From Salinicoccus luteus DSM 17002 (GTDB lineage Bacteria > Bacillota > Bacilli > Staphylococcales > Salinicoccaceae): a stretch of DNA of 64,000 nt. The stretch's first letter is position 1. The number at the start of each line of letters is the position of its first letter. This document shows positions 8,975-19,009 of the stretch, in pieces. The notes beneath the pieces are model-generated. The model made no database searches. It worked only from the letters and a program-made list of their open reading frames with translations, and was not told the origin of the DNA. The stretch is from contig NZ_KL544008.1 of NCBI RefSeq assembly GCF_000712035.1, forward strand, positions 466,544 to 530,543, written 5' to 3'. The translations under genes and the position numbers were made by a program.

Positions 8975-11900
8975 GTGAAGGGAAAGGACCAGTTCAACAT
9001 CCTGCTCGAACAGGCAGGTATCAGGGGGAATGAAGACTATCTGTCGACGGGCACATTGAAGAAGGTCGTGTCTGATGACGACAGAAGACTGTGGGAGTTC
9101 CACCTGCATTTTGAGCAGATGATACCTGCTTCATTAAGGAGCATGATGGAAAAAAGCGTAAAGGATGCCTTTTCGAATATCGCAGATACGAAGTTGATCA
9201 TTTCTGCAGACCACTACACGGACAAGGATATCATCGACTACCTGGAGTATGCCCTCATCAACATCAATGTCAATGAAAATATCCGCTTCCAGCTGCTCAA
9301 CTGTGACAAGCAGTTCAAGGATGGCATTCTGATGTTTTCAGTACAGAACGAAATTGAAGTGGCGCATTTCAACAAGCACATCAACGGCAATCTGACTGCT
9401 GCCTACAACACGTACGGCATGCCGATCAGCGCGGTGGAATTCCATGCCGACAGGGCACTCGATACCGACCGCCGGACAAAGCTTGAGGCACGCCTGAAGG
9501 AAGAGAAGACGGAGCTTGTCCAGGGCTTCATTGAACAGCAGAAGGATAATGAAGCCGAGATGAAGCAGCAGCAGGAAACGGTCGTCAAGCAGATCGGCAA
9601 GTCCATGAACATGAGTGATATCCGGCCGCTTGAAACGGTCGTCGAGGAGGAGTTCAACGTCAAGGTCGAAGGGGTCATCTTCGATTCCGAGGTCAGGGAA
9701 CTCCGGACCGGCCGCAAAATACTCCAGCTGAAGATCACCGACTATACCGATTCGATCGCCGCCAAGATGTTCTCCCGCCATGGCAAGAATGACGATGCCG
9801 TCTTCGATGCACTGTCCAAGAACGATTGGGTGGTCATCGAGGGCAACGTGGAATATGATGAATTTTCAAGGGACATGGTGCTCATGATCCGCAACCTGAA
9901 CGTGGTCCATAAACCGGAGAAGACGGACAGGAGTGACGAGAAGCGGGTCGAGCTCCATCTCCATTCGGAGATGAGCCAGATGGACGGCCTCAGGAACATC
10001 GGGGAATACGTCAAGCGGGCCGCCGACTACGGCCACAGTGCCATTGCAGTGACCGATCACAATAATGTACAGGCGTTTCCGGACGCCTACTATGCCGCCC
10101 AATCGAACGGAATCAAGATGATCTATGGCATGGAAGGCCTGCTCGTCGATGATGGTGCCCCGATCGCCTACAGGCCGCAGGACATCGCCCTCGATACACA
10201 TGAATATGTGGTGTTCGACGTCGAGACGACCGGCCTCTCATCAAAATATGACAAGATCATCGAGCTTGCCGGCGTCAAGGTGAAGGATGGCGAGATCATC
10301 GACCGCTTCGAGCGTTTCAGCAACCCGAATGAACCGCTGACCGAAACCATCAAGGAGATTACGGGCATCACGGATGACATGCTGGTGGATGCACCACCGA
10401 TTTCTGAAGTGATTACAGATTTCAAGGAATGGGTGGGTGACGCGATATTCGTCGCCCATAACGCGAGCTTCGACATGGGCTTCATCGAGGCGGCCTACAG
10501 CAGGGAGGGCCTCGGCTCCTACACCAACGGCGTCATCGATACGCTCGAACTGTCCCGTGCAATCAACAAGGATTTCAAAAAGCACGGACTGAACATATTG
10601 GCGAAGAAATACAATGTGGAGCTGACCCAGCACCACCGGGCCATCTATGATGCGGAGGCGACTGCGTACATCTTCATCAAGATGCTGTCGCAGATCAGGA
10701 AGCTGGGCATAGACAATCACAGCCATATCAATGAAAAGCTTGCCGATTCCGATTCATACAAGCGGGCCATGCCGACGCATGTCACCCTGCTCGTCAAAAA
10801 CCAGGAGGGGCTGAAGAATCTGTTCAAGATCGTCTCCGCCTCCCTGACCGACCACTTCTATAAGACACCCCGTATACGCAAGCAGGTGCTTGAGAAATAC
10901 CGGTCAGGCATCCTGATCGGCAGCGCGTGCGATTCCGGTGAAGTGTTTACGACCATGATGCAGAAGTCCTATGACCAGGCCAAGAAGGTCGCGGGCTTCT
11001 ATGACTATCTCGAGATCTTTCCCAAAGCGCTCTACAGCCGTCTGCTCGACCGTGAAATCGTTCGGGACGAGACGACGCTTGAGGAGATCATTACAAACAT
11101 CATCAGGCTCGGTGACGAGCTGGACAAGCCGGTCGTTGCCACAGGCAACGTGCACTATCTGGATGAATCGGACAAGCTGTGCCGGGACATCCTGGTGAAG
11201 AGCAACCCGGGGAACCCGCTTTCCCGCGGACGCCTGCCGGATGCGCATTTCAGGACGACCGATGAAATGCTGGAAGGGTTCGCCTTCCTTGACGAGGATG
11301 TCAGGAAGGAAGTCGTCATCGACGCACCGAACCGCATTGCAGACAGCATAGAAGAGGTCGTCCCGATCCAGGACAAGCTCTATACCCCGAACATCGAAGG
11401 GGCGAATGACGAGATCAGGGAACTCAGCTACAGCAATGCCCGCAGCCTTTACGGGGACGACCTCCCCGAGATTGTGGTCGAGCGGCTCGAAAAGGAGCTC
11501 GACAGCATCATCGGCAACGGTTTTGCCGTCATCTACCTGATCAGTCAGAAGCTCGTCAAAAAGTCCCTTGAAGACGGCTACCTCGTCGGATCCCGCGGCT
11601 CCGTCGGTTCGAGCTTCGTAGCGACGATGACCGAAATCACCGAAGTGAATCCGCTGCCGCCGCACTACGTGTGTCCCGAATGCCGGACGAGCGAGTTCTT
11701 CATGGACGGCAGTGTAAGCTCGGGCTATGACCTGCCCGATAAGGAATGCGGCGCATGCGGTTCAGCCCTCATCAAGGAAGGCCAGGACATCCCGTTCGAA
11801 ACTTTCCTCGGATTCAAGGGGGACAAGGTACCGGATATCGACTTGAACTTCAGCGGGGACTACCAGCCGGTCGCCCACAACTATACGAAGGAGCTCTTCG

Positions 11901-13258
11901 GTGAAGACAAGGTCTTCCGTGCAGGGACGATCGGCACCGTTGCAGAGAAGACGGCTTTCGGCTACGTCAAAGGCTTCCTGAATGACAATGGGCTTCATCG
12001 GCGGGGTGCTGAAATCGACCGCCTCGTCCTTGGATGCAGCGGGGTCAAGCGGACGACCGGACAGCACCCGGGGGGCATCATCGTCGTTCCGGACTATATG
12101 GACATCTTCGATTTCACGCCGATCCAGTACCCTGCGGATGATATAGAATCGGAATGGAAGACGACGCACTTCGACTTCCATTCCATCCACGACAACCTGC
12201 TCAAGCTGGATATACTCGGGCACGATGATCCGACGATGATCCGCATGCTGCAGGACCTCTCGGGCATCGATCCGAAGACCGTGCCTGTCGATGACAAGGA
12301 GACGATGTCGCTTTTTAATTCCCCGGAAGTGCTCGGGGTTACTGAAGAGGATATCGTATGCCGGACGGGGACGCTCGGTGTACCCGAGTTCGGTACAGGA
12401 TTCGTGCGTCAGATGCTCGAGGATACAAGGCCGTCGACGTTCAGTGAGCTCGTACAGATTTCAGGCCTGTCCCACGGTACGGACGTATGGCTCGGCAACG
12501 CCCAGGACCTCATCAGAAGCGGCACATGCGACCTCAAGAACGTCATCGGCTGCCGTGATGACATCATGGTCTACCTGATGTACCAGGGGCTTGAACCTTC
12601 CCTCGCCTTCAACATCATGGAGAAGGTAAGGAAAGGGAAGGGGCTCTCAGAGGAGCATGAATCGGCGATGCGTGAACAGGGTGTGCCGGGATGGTACATC
12701 GAATCGTGCAAGAAGATCAAATACATGTTTCCGAAAGCCCACGCGGCCGCCTATGTACTGATGGCCGTGCGGATTGCATACTTCAAGGTGCACTATCCGC
12801 TCTACTACTATGCGAGCTATTTCACCGTACGTGCTTCCGACTTCGACCTGTTGACGATGGTCAAGGACAGCACGACGATCAGGCACAGGGTAAAGGAGAT
12901 GAACCAGCGGTTCCAGGAGCTGACCAAAAAGGAGAAGGATACGCTCATCGTACTGGAGCTTGCGAATGAGATGGCACAGCGGGGGTACAAGATTCTGCCG
13001 GTGGATGTCGAAAAGTCCGACAGCACCGAATTCAGGATTGAAGGGGATGCGCTCATCCCGCCATTCCTCGCTGTACCGGGACTTGGTGCGAGTGTCGCAA
13101 AGCGCATTGTCGAAGCGCGTGAAGAGGAGCCCTTCATTTCCAAGGAGGACCTGAACAAGCGTGCCGGCGTCTCCCCGAAGATTGTGGAGTACCTGACCGA
13201 GCTCGGCAGCCTCAACCATCTGCCGGACAAGGCCCAGCTGTCCATTTTCGACATGTAG
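8975..13258 (+). CDS. polC: DNA polymerase III alpha subunit, PolC type
   Basis: Main replicative polymerase of low-GC Gram-positives, with built-in 3'-5' proofreading. The 1427-residue protein shows, in order: N-terminal domains, an OB-fold region (about 220-310), first part of the PHP domain (LHLHSEMSQMDG near 325), an inserted DEDD exonuclease (VFDVETTGLSS near 412 and HNASFDMGF), a CPEC...CGAC zinc-binding set near 900-930, and the palm motif PDIDLNFSG near 953. GTG 8975 is chosen because AGGAG at 8962-8966 gives 8-bp spacing; GTG 8966 overlaps that site. Flanked by a terminator upstream and the rimP promoter downstream. Confidence 0.97.
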   Translation: MKGKDQFNILLEQAGIRGNEDYLSTGTLKKVVSDDDRRLWEFHLHFEQMIPASLRSMMEKSVKDAFSNIADTKLIISADHYTDKDIIDYLEYALININVNENIRFQLLNCDKQFKDGILMFSVQNEIEVAHFNKHINGNLTAAYNTYGMPISAVEFHADRALDTDRRTKLEARLKEEKTELVQGFIEQQKDNEAEMKQQQETVVKQIGKSMNMSDIRPLETVVEEEFNVKVEGVIFDSEVRELRTGRKILQLKITDYTDSIAAKMFSRHGKNDDAVFDALSKNDWVVIEGNVEYDEFSRDMVLMIRNLNVVHKPEKTDRSDEKRVELHLHSEMSQMDGLRNIGEYVKRAADYGHSAIAVTDHNNVQAFPDAYYAAQSNGIKMIYGMEGLLVDDGAPIAYRPQDIALDTHEYVVFDVETTGLSSKYDKIIELAGVKVKDGEIIDRFERFSNPNEPLTETIKEITGITDDMLVDAPPISEVITDFKEWVGDAIFVAHNASFDMGFIEAAYSREGLGSYTNGVIDTLELSRAINKDFKKHGLNILAKKYNVELTQHHRAIYDAEATAYIFIKMLSQIRKLGIDNHSHINEKLADSDSYKRAMPTHVTLLVKNQEGLKNLFKIVSASLTDHFYKTPRIRKQVLEKYRSGILIGSACDSGEVFTTMMQKSYDQAKKVAGFYDYLEIFPKALYSRLLDREIVRDETTLEEIITNIIRLGDELDKPVVATGNVHYLDESDKLCRDILVKSNPGNPLSRGRLPDAHFRTTDEMLEGFAFLDEDVRKEVVIDAPNRIADSIEEVVPIQDKLYTPNIEGANDEIRELSYSNARSLYGDDLPEIVVERLEKELDSIIGNGFAVIYLISQKLVKKSLEDGYLVGSRGSVGSSFVATMTEITEVNPLPPHYVCPECRTSEFFMDGSVSSGYDLPDKECGACGSALIKEGQDIPFETFLGFKGDKVPDIDLNFSGDYQPVAHNYTKELFGEDKVFRAGTIGTVAEKTAFGYVKGFLNDNGLHRRGAEIDRLVLGCSGVKRTTGQHPGGIIVVPDYMDIFDFTPIQYPADDIESEWKTTHFDFHSIHDNLLKLDILGHDDPTMIRMLQDLSGIDPKTVPVDDKETMSLFNSPEVLGVTEEDIVCRTGTLGVPEFGTGFVRQMLEDTRPSTFSELVQISGLSHGTDVWLGNAQDLIRSGTCDLKNVIGCRDDIMVYLMYQGLEPSLAFNIMEKVRKGKGLSEEHESAMREQGVPGWYIESCKKIKYMFPKAHAAAYVLMAVRIAYFKVHYPLYYYASYFTVRASDFDLLTMVKDSTTIRHRVKEMNQRFQELTKKEKDTLIVLELANEMAQRGYKILPVDVEKSDSTEFRIEGDALIPPFLAVPGLGASVAKRIVEAREEEPFISKEDLNKRAGVSPKIVEYLTELGSLNHLPDKAQLSIFDM

Positions 13259-13263
13259 CGTAG

Positions 13264-13292
13264 TTGCAGGCACAATGGCTCTGTGATATAAT
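13264..13292 (+). promoter_or_regulatory. Sigma-A promoter of the rimP-nusA-infB operon
   Basis: TTGCAG (13264-13269), exactly 17 bp, then TATAAT (13287-13292) preceded by TGTGA. It lies in the short gap after polC and about 84 bp before rimP. Confidence 0.82.
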
Positions 13293-13321
13293 AGTTGTGA
13301 TATTAAATACCCAGTCACAAG

Positions 13322-13349
13322 GAGAAGAACGGGCTAGCCCGTTCTTCTC
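13322..13349 (+). promoter_or_regulatory. Perfect 28-bp palindrome in the rimP 5' leader
   Basis: Two 14-base halves (GAGAAGAACGGGCT and its exact reverse complement) lie between the promoter and the ribosome binding site, inside the transcribed leader. As RNA it forms a stem of about 12 bp with a tiny loop, followed by TTAGTTTT, a weak U-tract. It could be an attenuator or an RNase processing site. It does not look like a full-strength terminator because the T-run is interrupted. Confidence 0.75.
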
Positions 13350-13375
13350 TTAGTTTTGAAGGAGGGGAATGGACA

Positions 13376-13843
13376 GTGAATCGTACAGAACAGGATGTCA
13401 TGACGCATGCACAGCCACTGATTGAGGAGATGGGGTATAAGCTCATCGAAGTGGAATATGTGAAAGAGGGTCCTGACTACTATTTGAGGCTGTATCTTGA
13501 CAAAAAGGGTGGTATCACGCTCGAAGATTGTGCTCAGGCAAGTGAAGTGCTGAGTGAAAAACTCGATGAGTGGGATATCGTCAAGGGAGGCTACTTCCTC
13601 GACGTCTCTTCTCCCGGCGCCGAACGTCCGATTAAAGATGATGACGACCTGGAAATGACATTGAACCAGGGGATATATGTAAAGACGTATCAGCAGATCG
13701 ACGGCAACAAGGAATGGACAGGCATCTTAAAAGATTACGATTCTGATACAGTGACAATCGACTACAGGGAAAAAACACGCACGAAGACGGTTACGATTGG
13801 CCGGGATAGGATTGCGACCATACGCAAAGCGGTAATATTATGA
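13376..13843 (+). CDS. rimP: Ribosome maturation factor RimP
   Basis: RimP helps 30S assembly, especially the central pseudoknot region. The 155-residue protein has the two-domain layout: an N-terminal alpha/beta part (GYKLIEVEYVKEGPDYYLRLYLDK, LDVSSPGAERP) and a C-terminal Sm-like barrel. Start GTG 13376 has AAGGAGGGG upstream with fairly long spacing. It is the first gene of the operon rimP-nusA-rnpM-ylxQ-infB-rbfA. Its leader holds the palindrome at 13322-13349. Confidence 0.95.
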   Translation: MNRTEQDVMTHAQPLIEEMGYKLIEVEYVKEGPDYYLRLYLDKKGGITLEDCAQASEVLSEKLDEWDIVKGGYFLDVSSPGAERPIKDDDDLEMTLNQGIYVKTYQQIDGNKEWTGILKDYDSDTVTIDYREKTRTKTVTIGRDRIATIRKAVIL

Positions 13844-13859
13844 TTGGAGGCGCTTATTA

Positions 13860-14912
13860 GTGAACCAGGAACTACTGAATGCAATAGAATACCTTGAAAA
13901 GGAAAAAAGCATTCCCAATGAAGTGCTTGTCGAAACAATAGAGGCGGCACTTCTTACAGCCTATAAAAAGAACTACTCACAGCATAAGAATGTCAAAGTG
14001 GATCTGAATATGGAAAACGGCTCATACCGTGTCGTTTCCAGGAAGGATGTGGTGGAGGAGGTTGAGGACCCTACTGCGGAAATCGATCTCGAAACCGCCC
14101 GTACGGTCAACCCGGCATATGAGATCGGCGATCCTTATGACGAAGATGTCACACCGAAGGACTTCAACCGTGTCGGTGCCCAGGCTGCCAAGCAGGCAGT
14201 GATGCAGCGCCTCCGCGATGCAGAGCGGGGCATCCTGTACAATGAGTTCATCGACAAGGAGGACGAGGTCATGACGGGCCTGATCGACCGTGTCGACCAT
14301 CGTTTCGTCCATATCCAGCTGGGCCGGACGGACGCCGTATTGAGCGAATCCGAGAGGATGCCGAACGAAGTGTACCGTCCCAATGACAGGATCAAGGTCT
14401 ATGTCAACAAGGTCGAGCAGACGACGAAAGGTCCACAGATTTTCGTGTCGCGGACGCACCCGAACCTGCTGAAGCGCCTTTTCGAAAAGGAAGTGCCTGA
14501 AATCTTTGATGGGACTGTGGAGATCATGAGTGTTGCCCGGGAAGCCGGGGAGCGCTCCAAGATCAGCGTCCATGCCCAGAACCCCGATGTCGATGCGGTG
14601 GGTTCCTGCGTCGGGGCAAGAGGTGCCCGTGTGGAGGCGATCGTCAATGAGCTTTCAGGCGAGAAGATCGACATCGTCCTGTGGAATGAGGATCCGAGAG
14701 TGTTCGTCAAAAACGCCCTCAGCCCTTCCCAGGTCGTGGATGTCATCGTGGATGAGGACAACCAGTCGACAATGGTGATCGTTCCGGACAACCAGCTCTC
14801 CCTTGCCATCGGCAAAAGAGGGCAGAATGCCCGTCTGGCTGCGAAGCTGACAGGGTGGAAGATTGATATCAAAAGCGAATCCGACGCCCGTGAAGAAGGC
14901 GTCATCGAATAA
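13860..14912 (+). CDS. nusA: Transcription termination/antitermination factor NusA
   Basis: NusA binds RNA polymerase and nascent RNA and tunes pausing, termination and antitermination. The 350-residue Gram-positive form has an N-terminal RNAP-binding domain (LLNAIEYLEKEKSIPNEVL), an S1 domain (about 135-205), and two KH domains (GARGARVEAIVNELSGEKID and IGKRGQNARLAAKLTGW). It lacks the C-terminal acidic repeats of E. coli NusA, as is normal here. GTG 13860 is used, with TTGGAGG 10 bp upstream. Confidence 0.97.
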   Translation: MNQELLNAIEYLEKEKSIPNEVLVETIEAALLTAYKKNYSQHKNVKVDLNMENGSYRVVSRKDVVEEVEDPTAEIDLETARTVNPAYEIGDPYDEDVTPKDFNRVGAQAAKQAVMQRLRDAERGILYNEFIDKEDEVMTGLIDRVDHRFVHIQLGRTDAVLSESERMPNEVYRPNDRIKVYVNKVEQTTKGPQIFVSRTHPNLLKRLFEKEVPEIFDGTVEIMSVAREAGERSKISVHAQNPDVDAVGSCVGARGARVEAIVNELSGEKIDIVLWNEDPRVFVKNALSPSQVVDVIVDEDNQSTMVIVPDNQLSLAIGKRGQNARLAAKLTGWKIDIKSESDAREEGVIE

Positions 14913-14931
14913 GACTTGTGGGTGATGTAGC

Positions 14932-15216
14932 ATGAAGAAGAAAGTACCACTCAGAAAATGTATCCTTACCAATGAAATGCATCCGAAAAAAGATCTGCTC
15001 CGTATCGTGGTGACGAAAGAGCGAGAGGTCTTCGTCGATCCGACGGGCAAGAAGAATGGGCGCGGCAGCTACGTGGTCAAAGATCTTGAAAAGGTCGAGG
15101 CCGCACGCAAAGGCAGAAAGCTTGAAGGCAGGCTCGGCTTCGACAGCGATACGCTCTCTCCGGTATACGATGAAATCATCCGCCTGATCTACCGGGAGGA
15201 CATTCCGAAAAGATGA
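14932..15216 (+). CDS. rnpM: RNase P modulator RnpM (YlxR, DUF448)
   Basis: A 94-residue member of the YlxR family, which has been reported to bind RNase P RNA and dampen its activity. The family motif PLRKCILTNEM...KKDLLRIV and the GRGSYV segment are present. Located in the usual place between nusA and ylxQ; its stop overlaps the next start (ATGA at 15213). Confidence 0.92.
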   Translation: MKKKVPLRKCILTNEMHPKKDLLRIVVTKEREVFVDPTGKKNGRGSYVVKDLEKVEAARKGRKLEGRLGFDSDTLSPVYDEIIRLIYREDIPKR

Positions 15217-15521
15217 CGGACAAGATATTGAATCTTTTGGGCCTGGCCAAGCGTGCAGGCATGTTGACGACCGGGGAAGAGAAGACGATAGAATCCATTC
15301 AGCGCAATAGGGCCAAAGTCGTCTTCCTTGCCAGCGATGCAGGCAGCAGTACAGCCAAGAAAGTCAGAGACAAATGCAACTACTATGAAATACCATTGAT
15401 TGATGATTACACCAACGAAGCCCTGAGTACGGCTACAGGCGCTTCGAACCGGGTTGTATTGTCAGTTACAGATTCAGGTTTCAGCCGGAAGATGCTGCAG
15501 CTTAAAGAGAAAGGAAAGTGA
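15213..15521 (+). CDS. ylxQ: YlxQ-family L7Ae-like RNA-binding protein
   Basis: Ribosomal-protein-L7Ae-like fold, predicted kink-turn RNA binder, of 102 residues. The segment [16 protein letters not shown] and the [16 protein letters not shown] core match the family. It overlaps the rnpM stop by 4 bp (ATGA), which suggests translational coupling, and is followed 4 bp later by infB. Its exact role is not settled in the family. Confidence 0.9.
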   Translation: MTDKILNLLGLAKRAGMLTTGEEKTIESIQRNRAKVVFLASDAGSSTAKKVRDKCNYYEIPLIDDYTNEALSTATGASNRVVLSVTDSGFSRKMLQLKEKGK

Positions 15522-15525
15522 TTCG

Positions 15526-17697
15526 ATGAGTAAAATCAGAATCTACGAATATGCAAAAGAATGCGGAGTGCCAAGCAAAAAGGTGATTGAATTCCTTCAG
15601 GCAAGGGATATCGAAGTGAAGAGCCATATGAAGTCGCTCGAAGACAGTGAGGTCAATCTCCTCAACAAGGAATTCAAGAAATCCGGCGCTTCCGACAGCA
15701 GCTCCAGTAACAGCAGGCAGTCGAAAAGCCAGAGCACCCAGAAGGGCAGCCAAGGCGGCCAGAACACCCAAAAAGGCAGTCAAGGCGGTCAGCAGAAGGG
15801 CGGTCAGCAGAAGGGCGGTCAGGGTCCACAGAGGAACAACCGGAACCACAAGCCTGGTGCAGGCAACAGGAACAAGAACAACCAGAACCAGAAGCCGGGC
15901 AATAAACAGAAGAACCAGAGGCCGGAACCCGTCAAAAAAGAGGTTGAGCTTCCAAAGAACTTCACCTATCAGGAAGGCATCACAGTCGGCGAACTCGCCG
16001 AGAAGATCGGTGTGGATTCCTCAAAAATCATCAAGGACCTCTTCATGGTCGGCATCGTAGCGAACATCAACCAGCCACTGGATAATGATTCAGTGGAACT
16101 GATCGCAAGCGACCACGGATTCACTGCCGAACTCGAAGTCGTGGTAGATGATACGGACCTTGAAAATTATTTCGAGCTCGGTGATGATCTGGATGAAGAA
16201 CGTCCAAGTGTTGTAACCATTATGGGCCACGTCGACCATGGTAAGACGACACTGCTCGATTCCATCCGCCATACGAAAGTGACTGCGGGCGAAGCGGGCG
16301 GCATCACTCAGCATATCGGCGCCTATCAGATCGAGTCTGGCGGCAAGAAGATTACATTCCTCGATACACCGGGACACGCCGCATTCACAACGATGCGTGC
16401 ACGCGGTGCGCAGGTGACGGACATTACAGTACTTGTCGTCGCTGCCGATGACGGTGTAATGCCTCAGACAATTGAAGCGATCAACCACGCGAAAGCTGCG
16501 GAAGTGCCGATCATCGTTGCCGTCAATAAGATGGACAAGCCGACGGCAAACCCTGAGCGCGTCATGACGGAACTCGGCGAACATGGCCTCTATCCGGAAG
16601 ACTGGGGCGGAGATACGATTTTCGTCTCCCTGTCGGCACTGAGCGGTGAAGGCATTGAAGACCTGCTTGAAATGATCACGCTCGTCGGGGAAGTTGCAGA
16701 ACTCAAGACGAAAAGTGACAGACCGGCAGTCGGAACCGTCATCGAGGCGGAACTCGACAAGTCGAGAGGTCCGGCAGCCTCCCTGCTCGTCCAGCACGGT
16801 ACACTGAAGGTCGGCGACTCCATCGTCGTCGGAAGTACTTTCGGCAAGGTCAGGGCGATGGTCGACGATCTTGGACGCCGCATCCAGGAAGCGGGTCCAT
16901 CCACACCTGTTGAAATCACGGGTCTGAATGCCGTGCCGCATGCAGGTGACCGTTTCGTCGTCTTCAAGGATGACAAGACAGCACGCAGCATCGGTGAGGC
17001 AAGAAGCGAAGAGCAGGTCATGAAAGATCGTGAGCAGACATCTGCAGTCACACTGGACAACCTCTTCGAACAGATGAAGGAAGGCGAAACGAAGGACCTC
17101 AACCTCATCATCAAAGGTGATGTGCAGGGCTCCGTGGAAGCATTGAGCGCCTCCCTGATGAAGATCGATGTGGAAGGCGTCAATGTACGCATCATCCACA
17201 CGGGTGTCGGTGCCATCAATGAATCCGATGTTACACTTGCCTCCGCCTCCGAAGCGATCATCATCGGCTTCAACGTCCGTCCGGATGTCAATGCCAAGAA
17301 GGCGGCGGAACGTGAGAAAGTGGACATGAGACTCCACCGCATCATCTACAATGTCATCGAAGAGATCGAATCTGCGATGAAAGGGATGTTGGATCCCGAG
17401 TTTGAAGAGAAGGTCATCGGTAACGTGGAAGTCCGCCAGACATTCAAAGTGTCTAAAGTCGGCACGATTGCCGGCGCCTATGTGACCGACGGCAAAATCA
17501 CCAGGGATTCAGGTGTAAGAGTCATCAGAGAGGGTATAGTTATCTACGAAGGTGAACTGGATACCCTGAAGCGTTTCAAAGATGACGCCAAGGAAGTGAC
17601 TGCCGGGTACGAATGCGGCATCACGATCAAGAACTTCAATGACCTTAAAGAGGGAGACCAGATCGAGCCTTATATCATGGTTGAAATTGAAAGGTGA
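15526..17697 (+). CDS. infB: Translation initiation factor IF-2
   Basis: GTPase that positions initiator fMet-tRNA on the 30S subunit and promotes subunit joining. 723 residues. An N-terminal helical IF2_N domain ([24 protein letters not shown]) is followed by a Gly/Gln/Lys/Asn-rich linker (about residues 55-140) with short imperfect repeats, a second IF2_N motif, then the G domain: GHVDHGKTT near 233, [12 protein letters not shown], and the C-terminal domains. ATG 15526 is chosen since the protein then begins like homologues and AAAGGAAAG precedes it; the longer open frame from 15454 lies inside ylxQ. Confidence 0.97.
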   Translation: MSKIRIYEYAKECGVPSKKVIEFLQARDIEVKSHMKSLEDSEVNLLNKEFKKSGASDSSSSNSRQSKSQSTQKGSQGGQNTQKGSQGGQQKGGQQKGGQGPQRNNRNHKPGAGNRNKNNQNQKPGNKQKNQRPEPVKKEVELPKNFTYQEGITVGELAEKIGVDSSKIIKDLFMVGIVANINQPLDNDSVELIASDHGFTAELEVVVDDTDLENYFELGDDLDEERPSVVTIMGHVDHGKTTLLDSIRHTKVTAGEAGGITQHIGAYQIESGGKKITFLDTPGHAAFTTMRARGAQVTDITVLVVAADDGVMPQTIEAINHAKAAEVPIIVAVNKMDKPTANPERVMTELGEHGLYPEDWGGDTIFVSLSALSGEGIEDLLEMITLVGEVAELKTKSDRPAVGTVIEAELDKSRGPAASLLVQHGTLKVGDSIVVGSTFGKVRAMVDDLGRRIQEAGPSTPVEITGLNAVPHAGDRFVVFKDDKTARSIGEARSEEQVMKDREQTSAVTLDNLFEQMKEGETKDLNLIIKGDVQGSVEALSASLMKIDVEGVNVRIIHTGVGAINESDVTLASASEAIIIGFNVRPDVNAKKAAEREKVDMRLHRIIYNVIEEIESAMKGMLDPEFEEKVIGNVEVRQTFKVSKVGTIAGAYVTDGKITRDSGVRVIREGIVIYEGELDTLKRFKDDAKEVTAGYECGITIKNFNDLKEGDQIEPYIMVEIER

Positions 17698-17702
17698 TGA
17701 CT

Positions 17703-18038
17703 ATGAGCAACAGACATGAAAGAGTTGCCGAAGAAATCAAGAAAGTGGTAAGTGAGACGCTGCGTACAAAAGTATCGGATCCGGATATCGGGATGATTAC
17801 AGTGACGGACGTCGAGCTGACCAAGGAGATGGAGATAGCGACCATCTACTTCACATCCCTGAACGACAATCGGGAGGAAGTGGAAGCGGCCCTGGGCCGT
17901 GCCAAAGGGCTGGTCCGTTCCGAAGTGGCGAAGGAAATCAGGATAAGAAAAGCGCCGGAACTGCAATTCAAGTATGATACTTCTATTGAGTACGGCAATA
18001 AGATCGAAAATCTTCTGAATGAAATCAAAGATAAATAA
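17703..18038 (+). CDS. rbfA: Ribosome-binding factor A
   Basis: Cold-shock 30S maturation factor acting near helix 1 of 16S rRNA. 111 residues, with RVAEEIKKVVSETLRTKV at the N-terminus and the KH-like core ending in RKAPELQFKYDTSIEYGNKIENLL, both family hallmarks. ATG 17703 is preferred because AAGGTGA (17691-17697) is the ribosome binding site; GTG 17694 and ATG 17697 sit inside that site. Last gene of the rimP operon before a terminator. Confidence 0.94.
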   Translation: MSNRHERVAEEIKKVVSETLRTKVSDPDIGMITVTDVELTKEMEIATIYFTSLNDNREEVEAALGRAKGLVRSEVAKEIRIRKAPELQFKYDTSIEYGNKIENLLNEIKDK

Positions 18039-18070
18039 ACCTGAGGGGATTCCCCCCAGGTTTTTATTTT
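18038..18070 (+). terminator. rbfA terminator
   Basis: AACCTG-A-GGGG pairs with CCCC-C-CAGGTT, followed by TTTTATTTTTA, directly after the rbfA stop. It separates rbfA from truB, 50 bp downstream. Confidence 0.85.
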
Positions 18071-18089
18071 TATATGGAGGCGTACAGAT

Positions 18090-18998
18090 ATGCACGGTGT
18101 AATACCTGTCAACAAACCAAAAGGACTGACAAGCCATGATGTTGTCATGCGCATGCGCAGGATACTACATATGAAAAAGGTGGGCCATACCGGCACTCTG
18201 GATCCTGAGGTTACAGGGGTCCTGCCGATCTGCATCGGTGAGGGGACGAAGCTGACCGAATATCTGCAGACGAAGAAGAAGCGCTATCATGCCGAGGTGA
18301 CGCTTGGGTTCTCGACGGACACGGAAGATCAGACGGGCGAGGTCACCGGAAGAAGCGATAGTGTTACAGGCATCTCAGACGAGGCGATCGACCAGGCAGT
18401 CGATGCCTTCCGGGGCAGCTATCGCCAGAGGGTCCCGAAATACGCCTCAGTAAGGGTCGATGGCCGGAAGCTGTATGAATACGCCCGCAAAGGCATCGAA
18501 GTGGAGCGTCCCGTGAGGGAAGTGTTCATCCATGAGATAGGACGTGCTGGCAGGGTGGAAAGGGAATCCGGCCTCGTCCGGTTCAGCCTGGATGTAGAAT
18601 GCTCGAAGGGGACCTATATCCGCACACTTGCTGTGGACATCGGGAAACGCCTCGGTGTCGAGGCGCATATGTCCGCCCTTGTCAGGACGGAGTCATGCGG
18701 TCTGACGCTTGACCGGGCAGTGACGTTTGAAGCGCTTGAAGCAGGAGATCCGAAAGATGCGATTGTTCCGATTTCAGAACTCATCGCGGATCTTCCGACC
18801 ATCGAAATCGCTGATGAATCCTTCTTTTTCAAAATTCGTAATGGGCAGAAGATAGACAAATCTGATATCATTGAAAAAGTAGGGGAAGATGACGCCGATA
18901 TGGTCGCATTCACAAAGGGCGGCATCCCGGTCGGCGTGTACTATGATCATCCCGAACACACGGATATAATGAAACCATACAAAATGTTCAATATATAA
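18090..18998 (+). CDS. truB: tRNA pseudouridine(55) synthase TruB
   Basis: Makes pseudouridine 55 in the T-loop of tRNAs. 302 residues. N-terminal GVIPVNKPKGLTSHDVV and the catalytic segment GHTGTLDPEVTGVLPI (Asp near residue 39) are clear. CSKGTYIRTLAVDIG is a second signature. ATG 18090 has TGGAGG upstream. Followed by ribF 11 bp later, the standard truB-ribF pair. Confidence 0.97.
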   Translation: MHGVIPVNKPKGLTSHDVVMRMRRILHMKKVGHTGTLDPEVTGVLPICIGEGTKLTEYLQTKKKRYHAEVTLGFSTDTEDQTGEVTGRSDSVTGISDEAIDQAVDAFRGSYRQRVPKYASVRVDGRKLYEYARKGIEVERPVREVFIHEIGRAGRVERESGLVRFSLDVECSKGTYIRTLAVDIGKRLGVEAHMSALVRTESCGLTLDRAVTFEALEAGDPKDAIVPISELIADLPTIEIADESFFFKIRNGQKIDKSDIIEKVGEDDADMVAFTKGGIPVGVYYDHPEHTDIMKPYKMFNI

Positions 18999-19009
18999 GA
19001 GGCGATGAG

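Noticed and set aside
15720-15830. Short DNA repeats resembling a repeat array
   Set aside because: They are in frame with infB and encode its Gly/Gln/Lys linker. Unit size and spacing are not CRISPR-like.
16090-17337. 415-codon - strand frame opposite infB
   Set aside because: It lies fully within the G domain and C-terminal domains of IF-2. No start signal and odd residue use.
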